64,000 nt of DNA, taken from NCBI GenBank assembly GCA_019055375.1, contig JAHQIW010002037.1, positions 111,608 through 175,607 of the forward strand, written 5' to 3'. Each line of letters starts with the position of its first letter. Position 1 is the stretch's first letter. Source of the DNA: Parelaphostrongylus tenuis. Taxonomy: Eukaryota > Nematoda > Chromadorea > Rhabditida > Metastrongylidae. This document shows, one piece after another, positions 33,913 to 47,284 of the stretch. The notes beneath the pieces are model-generated. The model made no database searches, was not told the origin of the DNA, and saw only the letters and a list, made by a program, of their open reading frames with translations. Position numbers and translations under genes: made by a program.

Positions 33913-36134
33913 AAATAACCTTTGGAAGTTATTAGATTTTCAGGATGTAGTGGTGGCTGTTACCACGGAGCTGAAACTAACAGAAGAAGTGTCAGGATCC
34001 ACAACTTATGTTGTAGAAGAGCTATCTCAATAGATGTCTAGATATTTTATGCCATCTTTTTTTTTCTTGCAAATGTAGGAGTGTACATTAGTTATGTGTA
34101 CGTGCGGGAGATCTCTATAGAATTAATAGAAACAAATTGATCACGATCGGATTTTATGCAAGCATTTTTTCTCCATTGCCGTTTGCTTTTCATGTCACAC
34201 TGAATACACAAAACATTTAGGATGCTGAAAATTCGATCAATTTTTGGACGGCTTTTCGTTTTCTGGATTAGCGCTTATGTTGATGCTGTTATTATTACCA
34301 GCAAGAACGGAATCGAAGAGATCTTTTCCTGCCTCATATTCTCTCCATTTCAACTTTTCCTTGAATACAAAGATAAAGCAGTTTTGTACTTGTACAGCAG
34401 AGTGTTTTATTGATCTAAGAAAAATTTTAACAGGCTTTAGAGTTACATAGGGGCTCTTATCACTATTGTTTGCTGATGTTATCAGCAACGAACGCACGAT
34501 CGGGTGAACACTGTCTCCACTGGATAATGTTCTCCTCATCTGCAACAATAGCGGATTCCCAACATTACATCTACTGAAAGTTTAAAGGATAAAGTACGAT
34601 ATGCTTGAGAGATATCAACAAATGCGAGTCATTGTTTAGCTCGTCATTTGTTCAATGCGATATCATGGGCTGATATCTTGTCTGTGCCTAACATCCATGA
34701 GCAAATAAATGACTAATGGATTTCTTGATGGATATATTTACTTTTCAAATCCTCTATGATCGTTTCCACCAGGCAAGCCCAGCTAAGAGTAAACCGTATC
34801 AGAAATGACCGCAATGTAGGTAACTATTAGTCTCAAGATGGTAATCTCCCTCTTATCCACAAGGGCCAGCGACTGCTCTAATGTGGTGGCCACCTGAGGA
34901 TGCCCCGGATAGACTTACCTCGAGACTCCAAGAAAGAAAGTAGCTAAACCAACACACTTTCCCAGTGCTCAATCTCGCACTATCAGTGAAGACAGCCCGT
35001 TCAAATAAAGTGTCAAGTATGATCAATGGTGTATGTGAAATCCAACCCATTACTTTCTGTTTACATGAGAACTATTATTTCATAATTTCCTATAAATTAC
35101 TAACTTTTTCGAGGCGGAGTGTATCCATTTAGATATATGACTTTGTGAGGCCTCTCTCTCTCTCGAAAAAAAGTTCCTCCTTGAGTTTTTAGCTTATTCG
35201 AAAGCTCAAATCAAAGCAATTTCAATAATTTTTCGTGGTATCTATAAAGTCTTTCTCAATGAGTTATAGGGGCGAAAATAAAGTTGTGTTCACTTCCAGT
35301 TTGCTTTGTTTGCTCGACTGAGGTCTGTGAATAGCTTTTCGCTGGGCTTTTGGCTGTCATTCGATAGCTCGAATCTCGACAATTTAGAAGCGAAGATTGG
35401 TTTCTGAAACGTTTTGACTGAACGCTTTGAGAGCGAAGAAGATTACGTTTCGAACTCGGAGTTTCCTTCGTGTACAAAAGTTATATATGAATGAAAAGCA
35501 AATGACCATGCAGATAATATCATGGAGCAGAATAACAAGGAAAGATTGAAGCTTTTTTCTTAAAACGGAGAAAAATGCCTAATGAAATAACGAAAATTCG
35601 CGCTGCTCGCGAATTTCGCAGTGCAATCGATCAAATGTTGCTCCGAAAGAGTTAATGTTCAAGTATAAGCGAATTTTCTGCTGTCGTTTCATTCTCACTG
35701 AGATCCCATATTTTAGTACTACTAGTTCGATCAACAAAAGCACAGATAACTTGCAATTTTATGGCAAAAGGCCTCCGATACCAGTCATTTATGGGTTTTT
35801 AGTGTTCTCGTTGGTTTATTTGCGGCAAAGTTACTGCCGTTAGTGAATAAGAAGAAACAATGTCGCTTTAGCAGAATATTGAACTGCGGAGCATGAACAC
35901 ATTACTAGTCTTTACCCAATCATGCCACATCACAACAGAGCTCATTAACATACTTGGTCACCCACCATTTGAGAAAAAGTCTCGATTACCCAGCGAGATA
36001 GCGCCTATATACTCTTTGTATGCACTTTCATTATCCACATAATTTCGATTATCAAGGAGAGAAAGACTATAGTCACTATATTTTTGCTTGCTTGAAAAAA
36101 AAGAAAAATTCCATAACCAATAGGAATTTTTTTA
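33913..36134. other. No firm gene; weak minus-strand exon pair and F fragments
   Basis: Fragments resembling element F occur near 35170-35230 and 35340-35400 (CATTCGATAGCTCGAA). A minus-strand exon-like pair at 34738-35056 is described under findings and is weak. Confidence 0.3.
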
Positions 36135-36265
36135 TTTGACCGCCTTCAGCAGTGCTATGATGTAATAATATACCCAGTAATGTAGAGTGATGTGCAAAAG
36201 TTTTTGCGTCACGTGACATTCGAACCATCGGTGAAATGTGGTTCTGATCCCTGCTGGCGCAAAAA
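36135..36265 (-). repeat. SINE-2 copy, diverged
   Basis: The plus strand shows AATGTAGAGTGATGTGCAAA then ACATTCGAACCATCGG, the reverse complement of a SINE-2 body and B box. The A box is weak (CAGCAGGGATCAGAACC region). Confidence 0.5.
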
Positions 36266-36324
36266 ATTCCATCATTACGCTATATGAGTTTGTCACCTCT
36301 CGGATGTTTGATGTAGGCAAATTC

Positions 36325-36390
36325 AAAGTGCATTCCTTAGGGATTGATCAACGCCGAACACTCCGTCCTCTCTTGATGTCTAAGCTGATT
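36325..36390 (+). repeat. SINE-1 3' end fragment
   Basis: GTGCATTCCTTAGGGATTGA then TCAACGCCGAACACTCC matches the SINE-1 3' end (GCATCCCTCAAGGATTGATC). Confidence 0.5.
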
Positions 36391-36439
36391 TCTGCATCGA
36401 CAAATGTGTAAAGGAATACCATATAGTTCTGTTAAAACG

Positions 36440-37720
36440 TCAACTTCATGCCCGCCCTAATGTGACTGTCGACACGACAGGACTCTGAGCGCATTAGTGA
36501 TTGACACCTCAGTGCTGTTTCCCCTAACTGGACACAGACAACATTCTTCCGACTGGCTGTCCATCAAAAACCGTGAGTCGACCACGGGAGGAGCCACCCG
36601 CCTCCTTATCATTCTGAGTCATATGTGGCGATTTCGCAACCGATCGCAATGACCGCAGTCGCACACGACGACATTTTAATTTGCGGACAATTGAATGAAC
36701 CGCACTCTCCCATGTCGCACGGTCGTCATAATTGTGCCGCCGGTTTTCGGTCGATGTCTAACTAGCGAGAGGCATGCACTTACTTATTCCTCATGTCTCA
36801 ATGCATGCGACCCCAACATAGTCTAGCGAGCTCATCTACCCGCTTAAGGTTTTGCTGGCCGGTAATCAAAGCTTTATCTACTGACAGAAGAGTGCTCATC
36901 AAGTCCTCATATCATTTGTATTTCCTCGACGATTTGCCATAAGTCCTAATATGTCCGACCTACTGTATAGTCGAGCGCGCGTGGCGCATTGGTTAGGGAA
37001 GTCCTGAAAAGCACCTATGGTTTCAGTTCGATTCCGCTACCCAGTTTAACCATAACCTTCATACTATTTCGGGGGACAAATTAATGCCAGAGTTGTCAGA
37101 AACAATTAAAACACTGACAGCTCCATTACGTGGCCCCAATTAGTTACCGATTGAGCCAAATATGCGTTCGTTCAACTCTACTACGATGAATGGAGACGAG
37201 CTTTTGGAACATCACGAAGGAACTGATTGTCCTCAGAAGCATTGTTGAATTTAGTCCCATGTTGTTCCTATGGAATGGCACCACCGGAAGAACACTGGTC
37301 TGTTGCTTTAATCATGATTTTATCTGAAAAAAGTAGTTGGCTTGAAGTTTCTCCTCTCACAGGCTATCCTCACGCTTTACGCTTGCCGCTAAAATCACTC
37401 GTATTTCATCACAAGTCATGCTGACATAGCGAAATTCCTGTGTTATGTATCTCATGGGTTGGACCATATATTTCCCTTGTGTGCCAATATCTTCGTTCTA
37501 GGGTAATTCCTGGGCGTTGCCATAGGCACTCTCACACCCTCGTGGACCTGAGGATTATTTGCCACCTGCGCCAACGTTTCTTTCATGTCAGCAATGATGA
37601 CCATTCAGGAATACCAGCCTACCGCATTGAGCTAGAATACCGTGTAATTCCCTATGAAGTGTATGCTTTGTGCGATTCATATGTGTGCGTTTGTTCTATT
37701 TCGGCTCATTGATGAACCCG
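36440..37720 (-). other. Possible decayed coding DNA, minus strand, unrecognised
   Basis: The 36440-36860 part is clearly less AT-rich than its surroundings. Minus frames give protein-like runs, for example SVDKALITGQQNLKRVDELA and YDDRATWESAVHSIVRKLKC, and at 37250-37620 MKETLAQVANNPQVHEGV and CDEIRVILAASVKREDS, separated by stops and by a SINE-1 insertion at 36980-37205. No family recognised. It could be an old retroelement or a dead host gene. Judged by eye only. Confidence 0.25.
36980..37205 (+). repeat. SINE-1-related copy
   Basis: A box GCGTGGCGCATTGGTTAGG, B box CAGTTCGATTCCGC, body AGTTGTCAGAAACAATTAAA and GAGCCAAATATGCGTTCG. It interrupts the possible coding remnant. Confidence 0.65.
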
Positions 37721-40700
37721 ACAAAGTTGTTACAACTCTTTATTGACATTTCTGCGGTATCACCATCTCCAAAGCTCTCATGTTTGAGTGTTATGTCAAT
37801 AGTGCAGTTATTTCTTGTTGATCTTTGGAACCACGCGGAGTCGAATTAAATGAAGTGGGACCACCGTACGAGCGGACTAATCCCACTCTTATGAGCCCTC
37901 TTATGCAAAGTGCTCGTGTAAATCGATTTCCGATGGAAAATTATCCACCTCTTTGATGATGATTCAACATGTCATAAGCTTGTTACTATCAAGTACTAAA
38001 GAAGTAAAATTCTATACTTGTTGTATATTAAAGAAAGTTACAATATATGTTCGTTTATGTCTTTCCATAAAGCCGTCCTCTATCAGTTGCTCGACTTCAC
38101 GTGAACTGCACCGTCCTGGGTGAACCTTCTGCCACAGGCCAGCAAAACTCCCTCTGATGCCACTTTGCACCTGTGGTAAAAATCTAGGTGCATCCAAACA
38201 TGCCCTTGTATGACTATTTCATGATTCGAGAAATACCATCCACAGCTAACATTTAGTGTGTTTATGAGGATGACAAGTCGTTAAGCAACAGGTGAACGAA
38301 AATTGCGAAACCGGCTTTACCCTTGGACGGCGGTCCCAAAATCGTGACATGAATGAATGTGCTGGACTCTACCCGACTTGCGAAGACTGGCTAAGCACAT
38401 ATCTACATGGTTGGGTGGATATTTATTGGTTATATGTATATATGGAAACAATTCGATGAAGAGTGGTCAATAAAATGCCAGTTCATTTTACGGCTACCGG
38501 TCATTGGAGCTGTTTTGCTACCGTAAAAACGTGTTGGAAATGTGTCTAACACATTTACGCCTCGTAAAATGAGTATAGTTGTTTCCAGTACGGTACGAGG
38601 TCCTGTTTTCTCGTCGCTCAGAATAAAAAATTGAAACTCTCCAGATCCTCTTGCATAGAAGATCGTCGGGGGCTAACTGAGTTTACTGGGAACGTCTTTA
38701 GTGAATAAACACAAGTACACGTTAGCCGTAATGGCTTGGTAACTATGGAATCCCTAGAGGAACAACTATCTGTCGATATTATCCCATTCTACTCTAATTT
38801 ACTCATCTCAAAGTACTATATAGCCTAATCAATACTTTTATTGATTGGCAGAGTAGATTTTGAGAAATTACGGTATCAACGGGAATACCTCTAAGCTCAT
38901 AAGACTACCTGAGATGGAGAGAGTGGTCAGAATATCGACCTTGAAGGCAAATAGCAGAGCATATCCTCTTCTTTAATCTTCAGTTTTTCTCCCAACCTGA
39001 TTCTAAAGCGATTTTATCAACACTCTTAGCAGCCTTGGCTTTCTTAGCCTACTGCGGACTATATGGTTCATTTTTTCACTTATCTATGAAGCTTCAGCTT
39101 TTCCAAAAATTTTTCCCTTAATTGGCACATTTCCTATTATCATAGATTCTATTGCATGGCGTAGACCGCAAAAGGCTACGTTTTGATATTGCAATCTATA
39201 GAGATTTTATCAATTTGTGAACCAAACTGTGACTACTTACTTATTGGACAGATGTTCTAACACAGAAGGCTTCAATGTGGCTCATTGTTCATATTTCTCC
39301 TTTTTAGAGCTAGTTAGTGTCATGAGTCAATATGAGTCATTTTGCGCGCAATCATCAATTGGGCGTTTTCTCATACAACAGCCGTTGAAAATTAGGTGTT
39401 CTCAAGAATGTAGAATGAATCAGTCGTTGTCAACCAGGTAAAAACGTCTGTGACATCCACTTTTCACGTACTGCTTTCCAAATTTACCACTCGTCATTAT
39501 TTATCTTTATATTCTAACATTCAAGAGGAGATGTTCATGATTTTTCTTCATTTTCAAAGCCATCTGCAGTTCTTTACATCAGATTCGTCCAGTTAGTACT
39601 TAATTTCTTGGAAGTCAATCGTCTGACATGGTCACCATTCTTGAGGAAGCTCAAAGTTCTCGCTGAGAAACACAGTTAAGCTTGAATCCTTACTAGAATT
39701 CATCCCGTAGGGTTGAAAGATAAGGCTACCTATGATTGCGCGATTTGGGAATAGCCGTGAACGATAATCGTGGAGAAGATAACAGAAATTTTCACTCATA
39801 TAGGACTATAAAATCGATTCAGTCGCCATCTACAATGCAATGTTTTAACATTCGTTTCTGCGATAAAAGTTGAGCGTTTCCGGATTGCTTTTCGATAAGA
39901 TGCTTTGTTCGTTTTGTGATGAAATTTTGTGCATTCCCTCGTTCGTTACTTAATCGGTAATGCATGGAGAACGAACGCGTTAGGAATAAATAGGGTTCGC
40001 TGACACTGTTGGTAATTGCTCACATCGTCGTTCGGGTCAAGCCGGTGGATTACGTACCCACCTACCAGATTCTCGTCTCCCTCGCATTCCTTTTCTCCAA
40101 TCGTCGATGATTAGCAGCTTTGTACACACGTGGATAACATTTTCGTCACGTATACGTATTTAATCTGCAATGCTTTCGTTCTTTGTTAGTGAGGAAGTGG
40201 CGGTGATGAATGACAGCTTAAAGCAGATTTTTTCTGACTCTGTCGTACCGTCATAGATTTGCTTTGATTTATTAAATAGCAGCAGCATCTATTACTAATC
40301 ACTCATTATTCGTAAAAGTACATATCGAGGTTGAATACGAATGACATGGCGATAATTCATTTATTTCGCGCACTTTAGACTTGAGTATTACAGTAGGGTT
40401 ACTTCTCTACACGATTTGCATATTGTCATTGCTTATTGTAGCTCTCTGTTTTTATCACCGTAAATGAGGGCAGCACTATAAAGAGTGGCATTCTGTTAGA
40501 TCAGTGAATTTGGTCCGTAAAGTTTTCTTTGCCTTGTCAGACAACATTTAACTTCTTAGAAAGTAATAGTACTTAGCTTATACCGTTTGCTATATTATTT
40601 TCACCCATGTTTAACTTCCCTTTTGCGGTGCTGATATCTGGTATCATATCTCAGGTAGTCGTGCTCATCCGACAAATCATCAGGAGAAGCAATGAACTGA

Positions 40701-43700
40701 TTGTATTCATACCACATATATACGGTTTTATGATGACAAAATCTAACCTATTAACCAAAAATACGATGAAGGAGAAATCAAAACGAGAATCGAGACAGTA
40801 TCCAAAACCGCTGGCTCAATTATTTTTTGGTTATCTCACAATTCGTACGTTTTTAAAAGATGATTTTCTGGAACGGTGCTTCTGCGATCAATGAAGTGAA
40901 ATTGGCCAATCTCACAAATACCTTGTCCCTAATATTATGAAATTTCTTTTGATCCATAGCCGATGTGGGGTGTGATCATCTATTCATCCATTCATCCTTT
41001 GTCTCCTTCACTCGCTTCTCTTTATTTACCTCTTGATAGTTTCATATTTGGAACTTTTGCCAACATTTGTACAACTTTTTCGTTATGAGAAAACAATCGA
41101 GAAGCGGCAGAATGATTAGGGTAAGTCACAGGAATGGATTTGTTGTTGCATGTTGAAATCAAAATCAATAATACTGATGCGTGGCATGGACTCCTCTTAT
41201 CACTTTAATCTTGATTAAAAGTGCTTTCCTATTAATTCCCCTCCTTGTTTCCATGCTCCTCTCCCCCACCCCCCTCACCTCGGCATTATTGCTCACGTAA
41301 GTGTTCTTCCATACCACCAGCATGAATAGTGAGGTCCGACCATCTATCACATGAGCTCTGTTTTGTCGAACAGGGCCTCTGACTACTTGGGGATCATCTG
41401 GTAGTGTTTTAGAAAAGTGGTCAAGGGCTTCTGAGAAAATTGCGCTCGAACATAATCCAATATCATTTACGAAGAAGACAAAATGCTCAGTTGTAGCGAC
41501 TCAGGTGAAAGATCACCTAGGTGGGTGACGGATGAAAAACACTCAGTCGTACGAAAAAAAACGCTGGAATTTGCGCAACGTGTGAAACCGAGTCATAGAG
41601 GGAACTGAAACCACGTGTTACGAGTAACACAGTACATAAAAGCTTGTTTTTTGACTTTCAGATTAAGAATCGCGCATGAATTTTCGAAATATTCTAGGTA
41701 TTTTTCGAAAATGATTTCATCAAAGAACTCTTTATCGGTAGCAACGAAAGACTTCGGTGCAGAGACGGATATCCTTCCTCTGGTAGAGTTGATTGGGTTG
41801 ATTTTTGCGATACTAACTCATTCTTTATCTATGCTCAAACTCAAGCATCACAAATGTATAAAATTATCGTAATGGATCCTGGCTCGATTATGAGTCTTAC
41901 AAGGAAAACGAGACAGGGCGTTCTTTCTTCGTCATCACTGATATTAGCATCAAGTGGACTTACCGTATCATCCTCTATTTCATGAGTAATACGGAATATC
42001 GGGCTGTTTACATAGTTTCAAAAAGAATAAAATGTATACTCCGTACTCTTATTCTACATTGAGTGAACGTGCTAGAGTGCCTCAAGGTCTGAGTTCATTT
42101 ACACGCAAACGTGGTGTCGCCTGTGTCTTCTCTAATCGATCTCCAATAGATACGACTTATAAATTAATGCTTTAAGGAGTTAAAACGTAAAGTGGAATTT
42201 TTTGAACCGTCCTTGGTATTGTTATACTGCCAATTACAACTTTAATTCGAGGTTAACTTGAGCTGAATTTTCTTGTAGCGAGAATTGCCATTGTCGTCTA
42301 CATGCCACGAAAAGTTTTGCTCAAAACTTATTTCCATCTGCCCTGAGTCAGAACAGTAATTTGTCTATCAGTACATTTCTCTACTTGTACAAGTCACTAA
42401 AAGACCTATCCCTACCACTCATACCTACTGCTTTGGCGAACTTTCGAATATAAATGAACAGAGATTGGACATAGGGCGCTGCATAGCAACAATCCCTATG
42501 AGAGCGATTCACATTAACCTCTATCTATAAAAAAAAACTCTCGTACATCATTAACTTCATGCATATTTCTGGCTGTCGTGTCTATTTTGAGTTGTCCTCA
42601 ATATTTTTTGGAGGTTATGGTCACGCCATCCCTCCTGGTGCTCGCCCTCTGTGTCTGACAACATGATTTCCATTCTGTGAAGTAGTTTTTTATTTTTATT
42701 TTTATAAGAGGGTTTATTGTGACATATTTACATGGATTTCTACACTTAGTGAAATGAGAACGGGGGTTTGTTACGTGCACTTGTTAGCATCTATCGATAT
42801 TTGATGATGGAAGCTTAGAAACCATGTTACTGAAAACTTTTCTATGAACTTTATACGTGCGAGAATATGCCTCTACTTCCTAGTCCATCATCACTGCACC
42901 ATATCATTTGTGCTTTGTACCAAGTTCCATGTGGAAGGGTGATTCTGGCTATATCTGAGCTCAACTTCATTAGCTCCGAGCTTCGCTATGTGGTAACATT
43001 CCGTGGTAGATGTGCCCGTCGATTCGAACGCGCCGGCTCGCTTACCCCATAACGAAATGCGTGTCACGTTTCCGAACGTGGCCGTTGGCATTGTTGGTTG
43101 TCACATTCTTTTATCGCGGTCAATAGCCACTCAGTTGGAGGCGGAGGCAATTCTCTGAGCCGACCGAGGGCAGGAAGCCTCTAATTAAACGCTGGGCCGT
43201 GTCGAGATGTGTCCTCTGTCCGCTCGGAATCACACCGTCACATCATCGGTCCTTGAGAGGATTTCATCGCATTTACGACATAAATCCTAGATTTCCTTCT
43301 TTTTGATTTAACTACATCAAAACCTCAATAGTACCAACCGAATTGGAAATGCATTGACGTTTGATGAATGTATCCACGCACTAGCCTTTTCAGTCTTCTA
43401 TTGTTAATCTTCAAGCAGTCATGGCCCACTACTGTCTGGCTATTCTGGACTATTCTAGGGCTGATTTTTCTTACATCAAGTAATGAATTCATATCATCTG
43501 ATAGAACGTTTCAAGCCTTTTAGAGGCCTGGTAGAGGCATCTCTAGTGGTATTCAAACGTTTCAGTCTTCTGGCTTCCTTTCATTAGTACCACATGCCCT
43601 ACAACTCATCTCTGCTTCTATTAGCTTTATTTTTTGAAGGCAGGAGATAAATGGCCACCTCATTCCTTAACCACCTCTTGTTTAGGCGGTGGATGAAGGC

Positions 43701-44787
43701 TGAAAAGATCCTTCCTTTCCAGTTAAAGACGGATGCTTGAAAAAAGGATATAACCTTTAGGACTTTAGCACACCATATTAATCTCAGCGGAACATTTTTG
43801 TAGCAACGACATATGAAATTGTTGCTATTTCGGTCCCTCACTACGACAAATAGTTATTCTTGATCTCGTCATGAAGCAGCGTTCACCGCATGTAGGATCA
43901 CTTAAATTTGAATTGACTCCGAAATTTCCACTCAGAAGCATCGTAATGTCATACCATCGTACCAGCATAATCCCGTTAATCGTTGAAAATCGGAGCAGGC
44001 ATCGCAAACTTTTCGATTCACCCTTGTCACCGACCACTGCTACTCAGTAGGTGCTGTTCCTTCATGAGACAAAGACGACCTGGCAATCGTTGATGTCCTA
44101 TACTCTTACCTTCTGCGACGAGATGTCATGAACAGCTTGACTCTATGACTCTATATAACTATATATGACTCTATACTCTTTATGGCTTGACTCTGTCTAC
44201 CGTAAATTCCTTTTTTCTAAGTTCTCAAATGTAAAGCTGGCCTTTTTCTTCAACGTGGATGATCCCGTCTAAAAAATGGGCTCCCACTGTACCTCAAGTT
44301 CACACATTAAAGCGACTCCGTAAACCCCTGTGATGACGCAAGCTATTGAAGAGATACGTCGTAACGTAAGGTCATAAATTTCTCTTAAAAGCCCATAAAA
44401 GTAGCTCGTGCTGTCCCATCTATAAAAACAAATGCCATATGTTTCTCCTATTCGCTATGGTTTAGCATTATTCACTCTATTTCCTTCTAGTAAAGTGTCT
44501 AACTTGCAATTTTACTTTATGGCTGAATGAAAGTGAGAGATGACTGAGTTTTAACCGATTCGCGTCTGCTGTCAGTTGTGATTACTGGCTGCATCGTCGC
44601 GCATTCATATATATTCCATCCAAAACGTGCCTAAAATAGGCCGATCATTAACACCCCGTTGTGAGTGACAGACATCCCGCAAAATAGATCGCTCCGACGT
44701 GTCCGGCCGGCCCAGTCCTGTCCTTTTCCCATGCCATCATCGTTTTATAGATCCTATGCTCCCTATTGGACTCGCCGGCTAGTTGTT
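37721..44787. other. About 7 kb with no supportable gene
   Basis: Mostly AT-rich DNA. A less AT-rich block at about 42940-43260 (with GAACGCGCCGGCTCGC and CTAATTAAACGCTGGGCC) could be an exon or a regulatory block, but I could not fix splice sites. Short minus-strand ORFs at 38012-38197 and 43599-44037 have no recognisable motif. A short TGACTCTAT direct repeat lies near 44137-44176. Confidence 0.35.
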
Positions 44788-44868
44788 AGTCCGTCAGTCA
44801 ATCAGTCAGCCAGCTTACTCAGCCAGCCAGCCAGCCAGACCGGTAGTCCACCCAACCAGTCAGTTAGC
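44788..44868. repeat. CAGC/CAGT tetranucleotide repeat
   Basis: Runs of CAGT, CAAT and CAGC units, including five CAGCCAGC-type units near 44818-44838. Simple repeat upstream of the GC-rich block. Confidence 0.9.
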
Positions 44869-45269
44869 GTCAAGTGCGAAATATGTGCAGTCTAATGACC
44901 GACTCCGAAATGTCCCTCAATTGCGGCGCATTTCATAAATGTTGCATGCCATGTTCCCTTCAGATCTAAACTAGTCGTTCTCAGAGCATCACCCTGTATC
45001 ACCTGTCGTCCCGTTGATCGTCGAGTGACTCGAGCCGGCACCAACAATATTTCCATTTTTTCCCAGATCGCGTGCAACAGCAGCCCAGTGGCTCCTCCTC
45101 CCTCTAGGAATTCGCTGAGCATCATATCGTTCTTCTTAGTTTTTCGTGAGGAAGGCGGGTCATCGGGTCGATGGCCTTTCTGTAGAGCGCTTGACATCCC
45201 GGAGAATCTTCCAGAGCAGGTAATCAGAGCACCGTCACCAAATTATGAACAAGGAGGAGTCTCTGAACT

Positions 45270-45720
45270 ACTATTTGCCATTTCCTACCGGTTCCCAGAC
45301 TTAGTAGAAAAGCGGAATTTCGAAATTGAATACAATGGCGTGAGGGGGCGGGGCCACAGCACGATGGGCGTGGCCCCATGTGGGAGAGGGCGGTGACAGA
45401 GGCGGCAATTTGCCATCGCGCCCGCGATGTGAACAGCCCGCTGCGGGGGGCGGAGCCGTTCGAGCGGCGCGCGCTATCGCCGCCTCCTCGTTCGGTACGC
45501 TTCCTTCGCGCGCGCACTGACCCGCCGAGCAGCCCATCGCCGCCACCACCACAACCCCAGACGGTGTTACTTCTGCTGCTGCTGCTGACGAGACCATTGG
45601 AGGTCACATTCGATGCTCGTGGCTCGCTCGGGTCGGGTCTTACGTGCGCAAGCGCGCGCGACCTCATCCACTCTACTAACCTCATAGTAACGGCCTGCCT
45701 GCCTCTCGTTCCACGACAAC
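45270..45720. promoter_or_regulatory. GC-rich island, possible distal promoter or 5' exon
   Basis: Strongly GC-rich in an AT-rich window, with GC-box-like GGGGCGGGGCC (45347-45357), GGGCGTGGCC and GGGGGCGGAG, a (CTG)5 run near 45572, and many CpGs. It lies about 2.1-2.5 kb upstream of the CH gene start codon. Frames are open on both strands because of base composition, so ORFs here are not evidence of coding. A role for the CH gene is inferred from position alone. Confidence 0.35.
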
Positions 45721-46464
45721 GATCATATTACGCCACCATAAGGTCGTCGCCATTAACTCAACTCACTCGAATTTCTTTCGTTATTTCGTAGAAAAATTTT
45801 CCTTTTTTTTCTGAAAATCGACTTTGCTTAACTTTTTCCCCGCTCTCGTTATTTGCTTAAAAATTTCCTGATGACTCATTACCGACCACAGTCCCCTCCC
45901 CCAAATCTATTTAGAGTGATTTTCTATAGTTTCCTATGCTCTAGTTCGAATGATTTTCCGGTACGGTATCACAGTCGACTTTTGTTCCCTCTCAGACATT
46001 TTGACCTACCGTACTCCGCAAATAATCATTTTACGCGTGCGCAATTTGATTTTCATTCAATTATCGATTGGCATCTCTCTCCTTTTTTCTAATTATACGT
46101 TATTTCGTTCATTCATATAATGTATTTCTCATTTGGAACGATCATCGGCTTCGAATAGTCTTTGCTCTTTTGGGTTTTGTCACCCGCTATGATCACTTGC
46201 GCAGATTAAGCTCAAATCGCCGTCTCCTTTATGGCATTTTTTGCCTTCAGGACCCGCTTGCGAAATCAGGGATTTACTGTAAAAATAACTCTTCGAATAG
46301 TATAGTACTATTTTTATATTCCAGTATAATAAGAAGTGTGTAAATTAGTATTTATAGTGCAGTATAAAATCAAATTTAAATGGGAAACATTTCATACAAA
46401 ATATGTAAGTACAATTATATGCATATGAATGTTTTAAAATGCATATCGTATCATATTATACCTA

Positions 46465-46540
46465 ACACCGGCGGGTATAGAACCAGTATCTTCTTGTTTC
46501 CTGATGGCCAGCACCGCTAACCACTCGGCTAGAGCCTCTC

Positions 46541-46542
<2 letters not shown>
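46465..46542 (-). repeat. tRNA-like SINE head (SINE-2 type)
   Basis: The minus strand reads TAGCCGAGTGGTTAGCGGTG (A box) and CTGGTTCTATACCCGCC (B box), like a tRNA-Ser/Leu-derived head. The SINE-2 body signature beyond the B box is lost. Confidence 0.55.

Positions 46543-46571
<29 letters not shown>
46543..46571. repeat. (CT)n microsatellite
   Basis: About 14 uninterrupted CT dinucleotides directly abutting the SINE head. Confidence 0.95.
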
Positions 46572-46575
<4 letters not shown>

Positions 46576-46914
46576 TTATCACTCTTCTAAAATACGCATT
46601 TTTCATTGTAATTAAGCCTTTGTTTCGACCTGTAGCTTTTACTTTTCTTTGAGGAAATCTCAGGGTTTTTTTAAAAGATTTTTGCAGGTTCTAAATGAAT
46701 TGTTTAGCATTCGTTGAGTGGTTTGGGTTTTTTTTTTGTGTAATTTTCCAATATATCAGAAAATAAATTCAAAAAAATCTTTGATGTCGAAAAATCTTCG
46801 TGAGTAGTCGGATAGGAGGATTCCCTAGTGGATAATTTTGTTGCGCTAACATGGCTTCTTGGGTCGGTGTTCGGCTCCACGCCACCGTCGCTTTTTCTCC
46901 AGCTCCCCTCATTA

Positions 46915-47055
46915 CTCTTCCTTTCTTGCTCTCTCTCTCTCTTCTCTCTCTTCTCTCTCTCTCTATTCTTTCGAGCTCTTTCCCTCTCTCTTCCCCTTCC
47001 CTCTCCCTCTTTACCTCTCTCTCTCCTTTTCTTCACTCTCTCCCTCTCTTCCTAC
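46915..47055. repeat. Polypyrimidine (CTCTCT) tract
   Basis: A 140-bp interrupted CT/CCTT tract on the plus strand, ending TTCCTACAG. It yields three overlapping spurious Ser/Leu ORFs. Confidence 0.9.
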
Positions 47056-47129
47056 AGCTGTTCTTTCCTTGATAAAATCTGATTGAATACATTTTAATCA
47101 AATAATTAATGAATAAAATTCCTATGCAA

Positions 47130-47275
47130 CCCCATTTAGCGGCGTTATGATGTTACAAATATGTGTTCAATAATGCAGAGTGGTTTGCAAAGCTTTGAGC
47201 ATCAGACGGGAATTGAACCTGCATTTCCGTTTTTCGGGGGACACGAGCTAACCAATTGCACTAACGACGCGCCTG
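47130..47275 (-). repeat. SINE-2 copy
   Basis: Minus-strand order: CGTTAGTGCAATTGGTTAGC (A box), GCAGGTTCAATTCCCGTC (B box), CAAAGCTTTGCAAACCACTC, then a tail AACATCATAACGCCGCTAAA. Confidence 0.85.
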
Positions 47276-47284
47276 CTCTCCTAC

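Noticed and set aside
45224..45791. Overlapping 98-153 codon ORFs on both strands
   Set aside because: They arise from GC-rich composition, which removes stop codons in several frames at once. No motif.
46828..47086. Three overlapping Ser/Leu-rich + ORFs
   Set aside because: Translations of a CTCTCT tract. The three frames are equally open.
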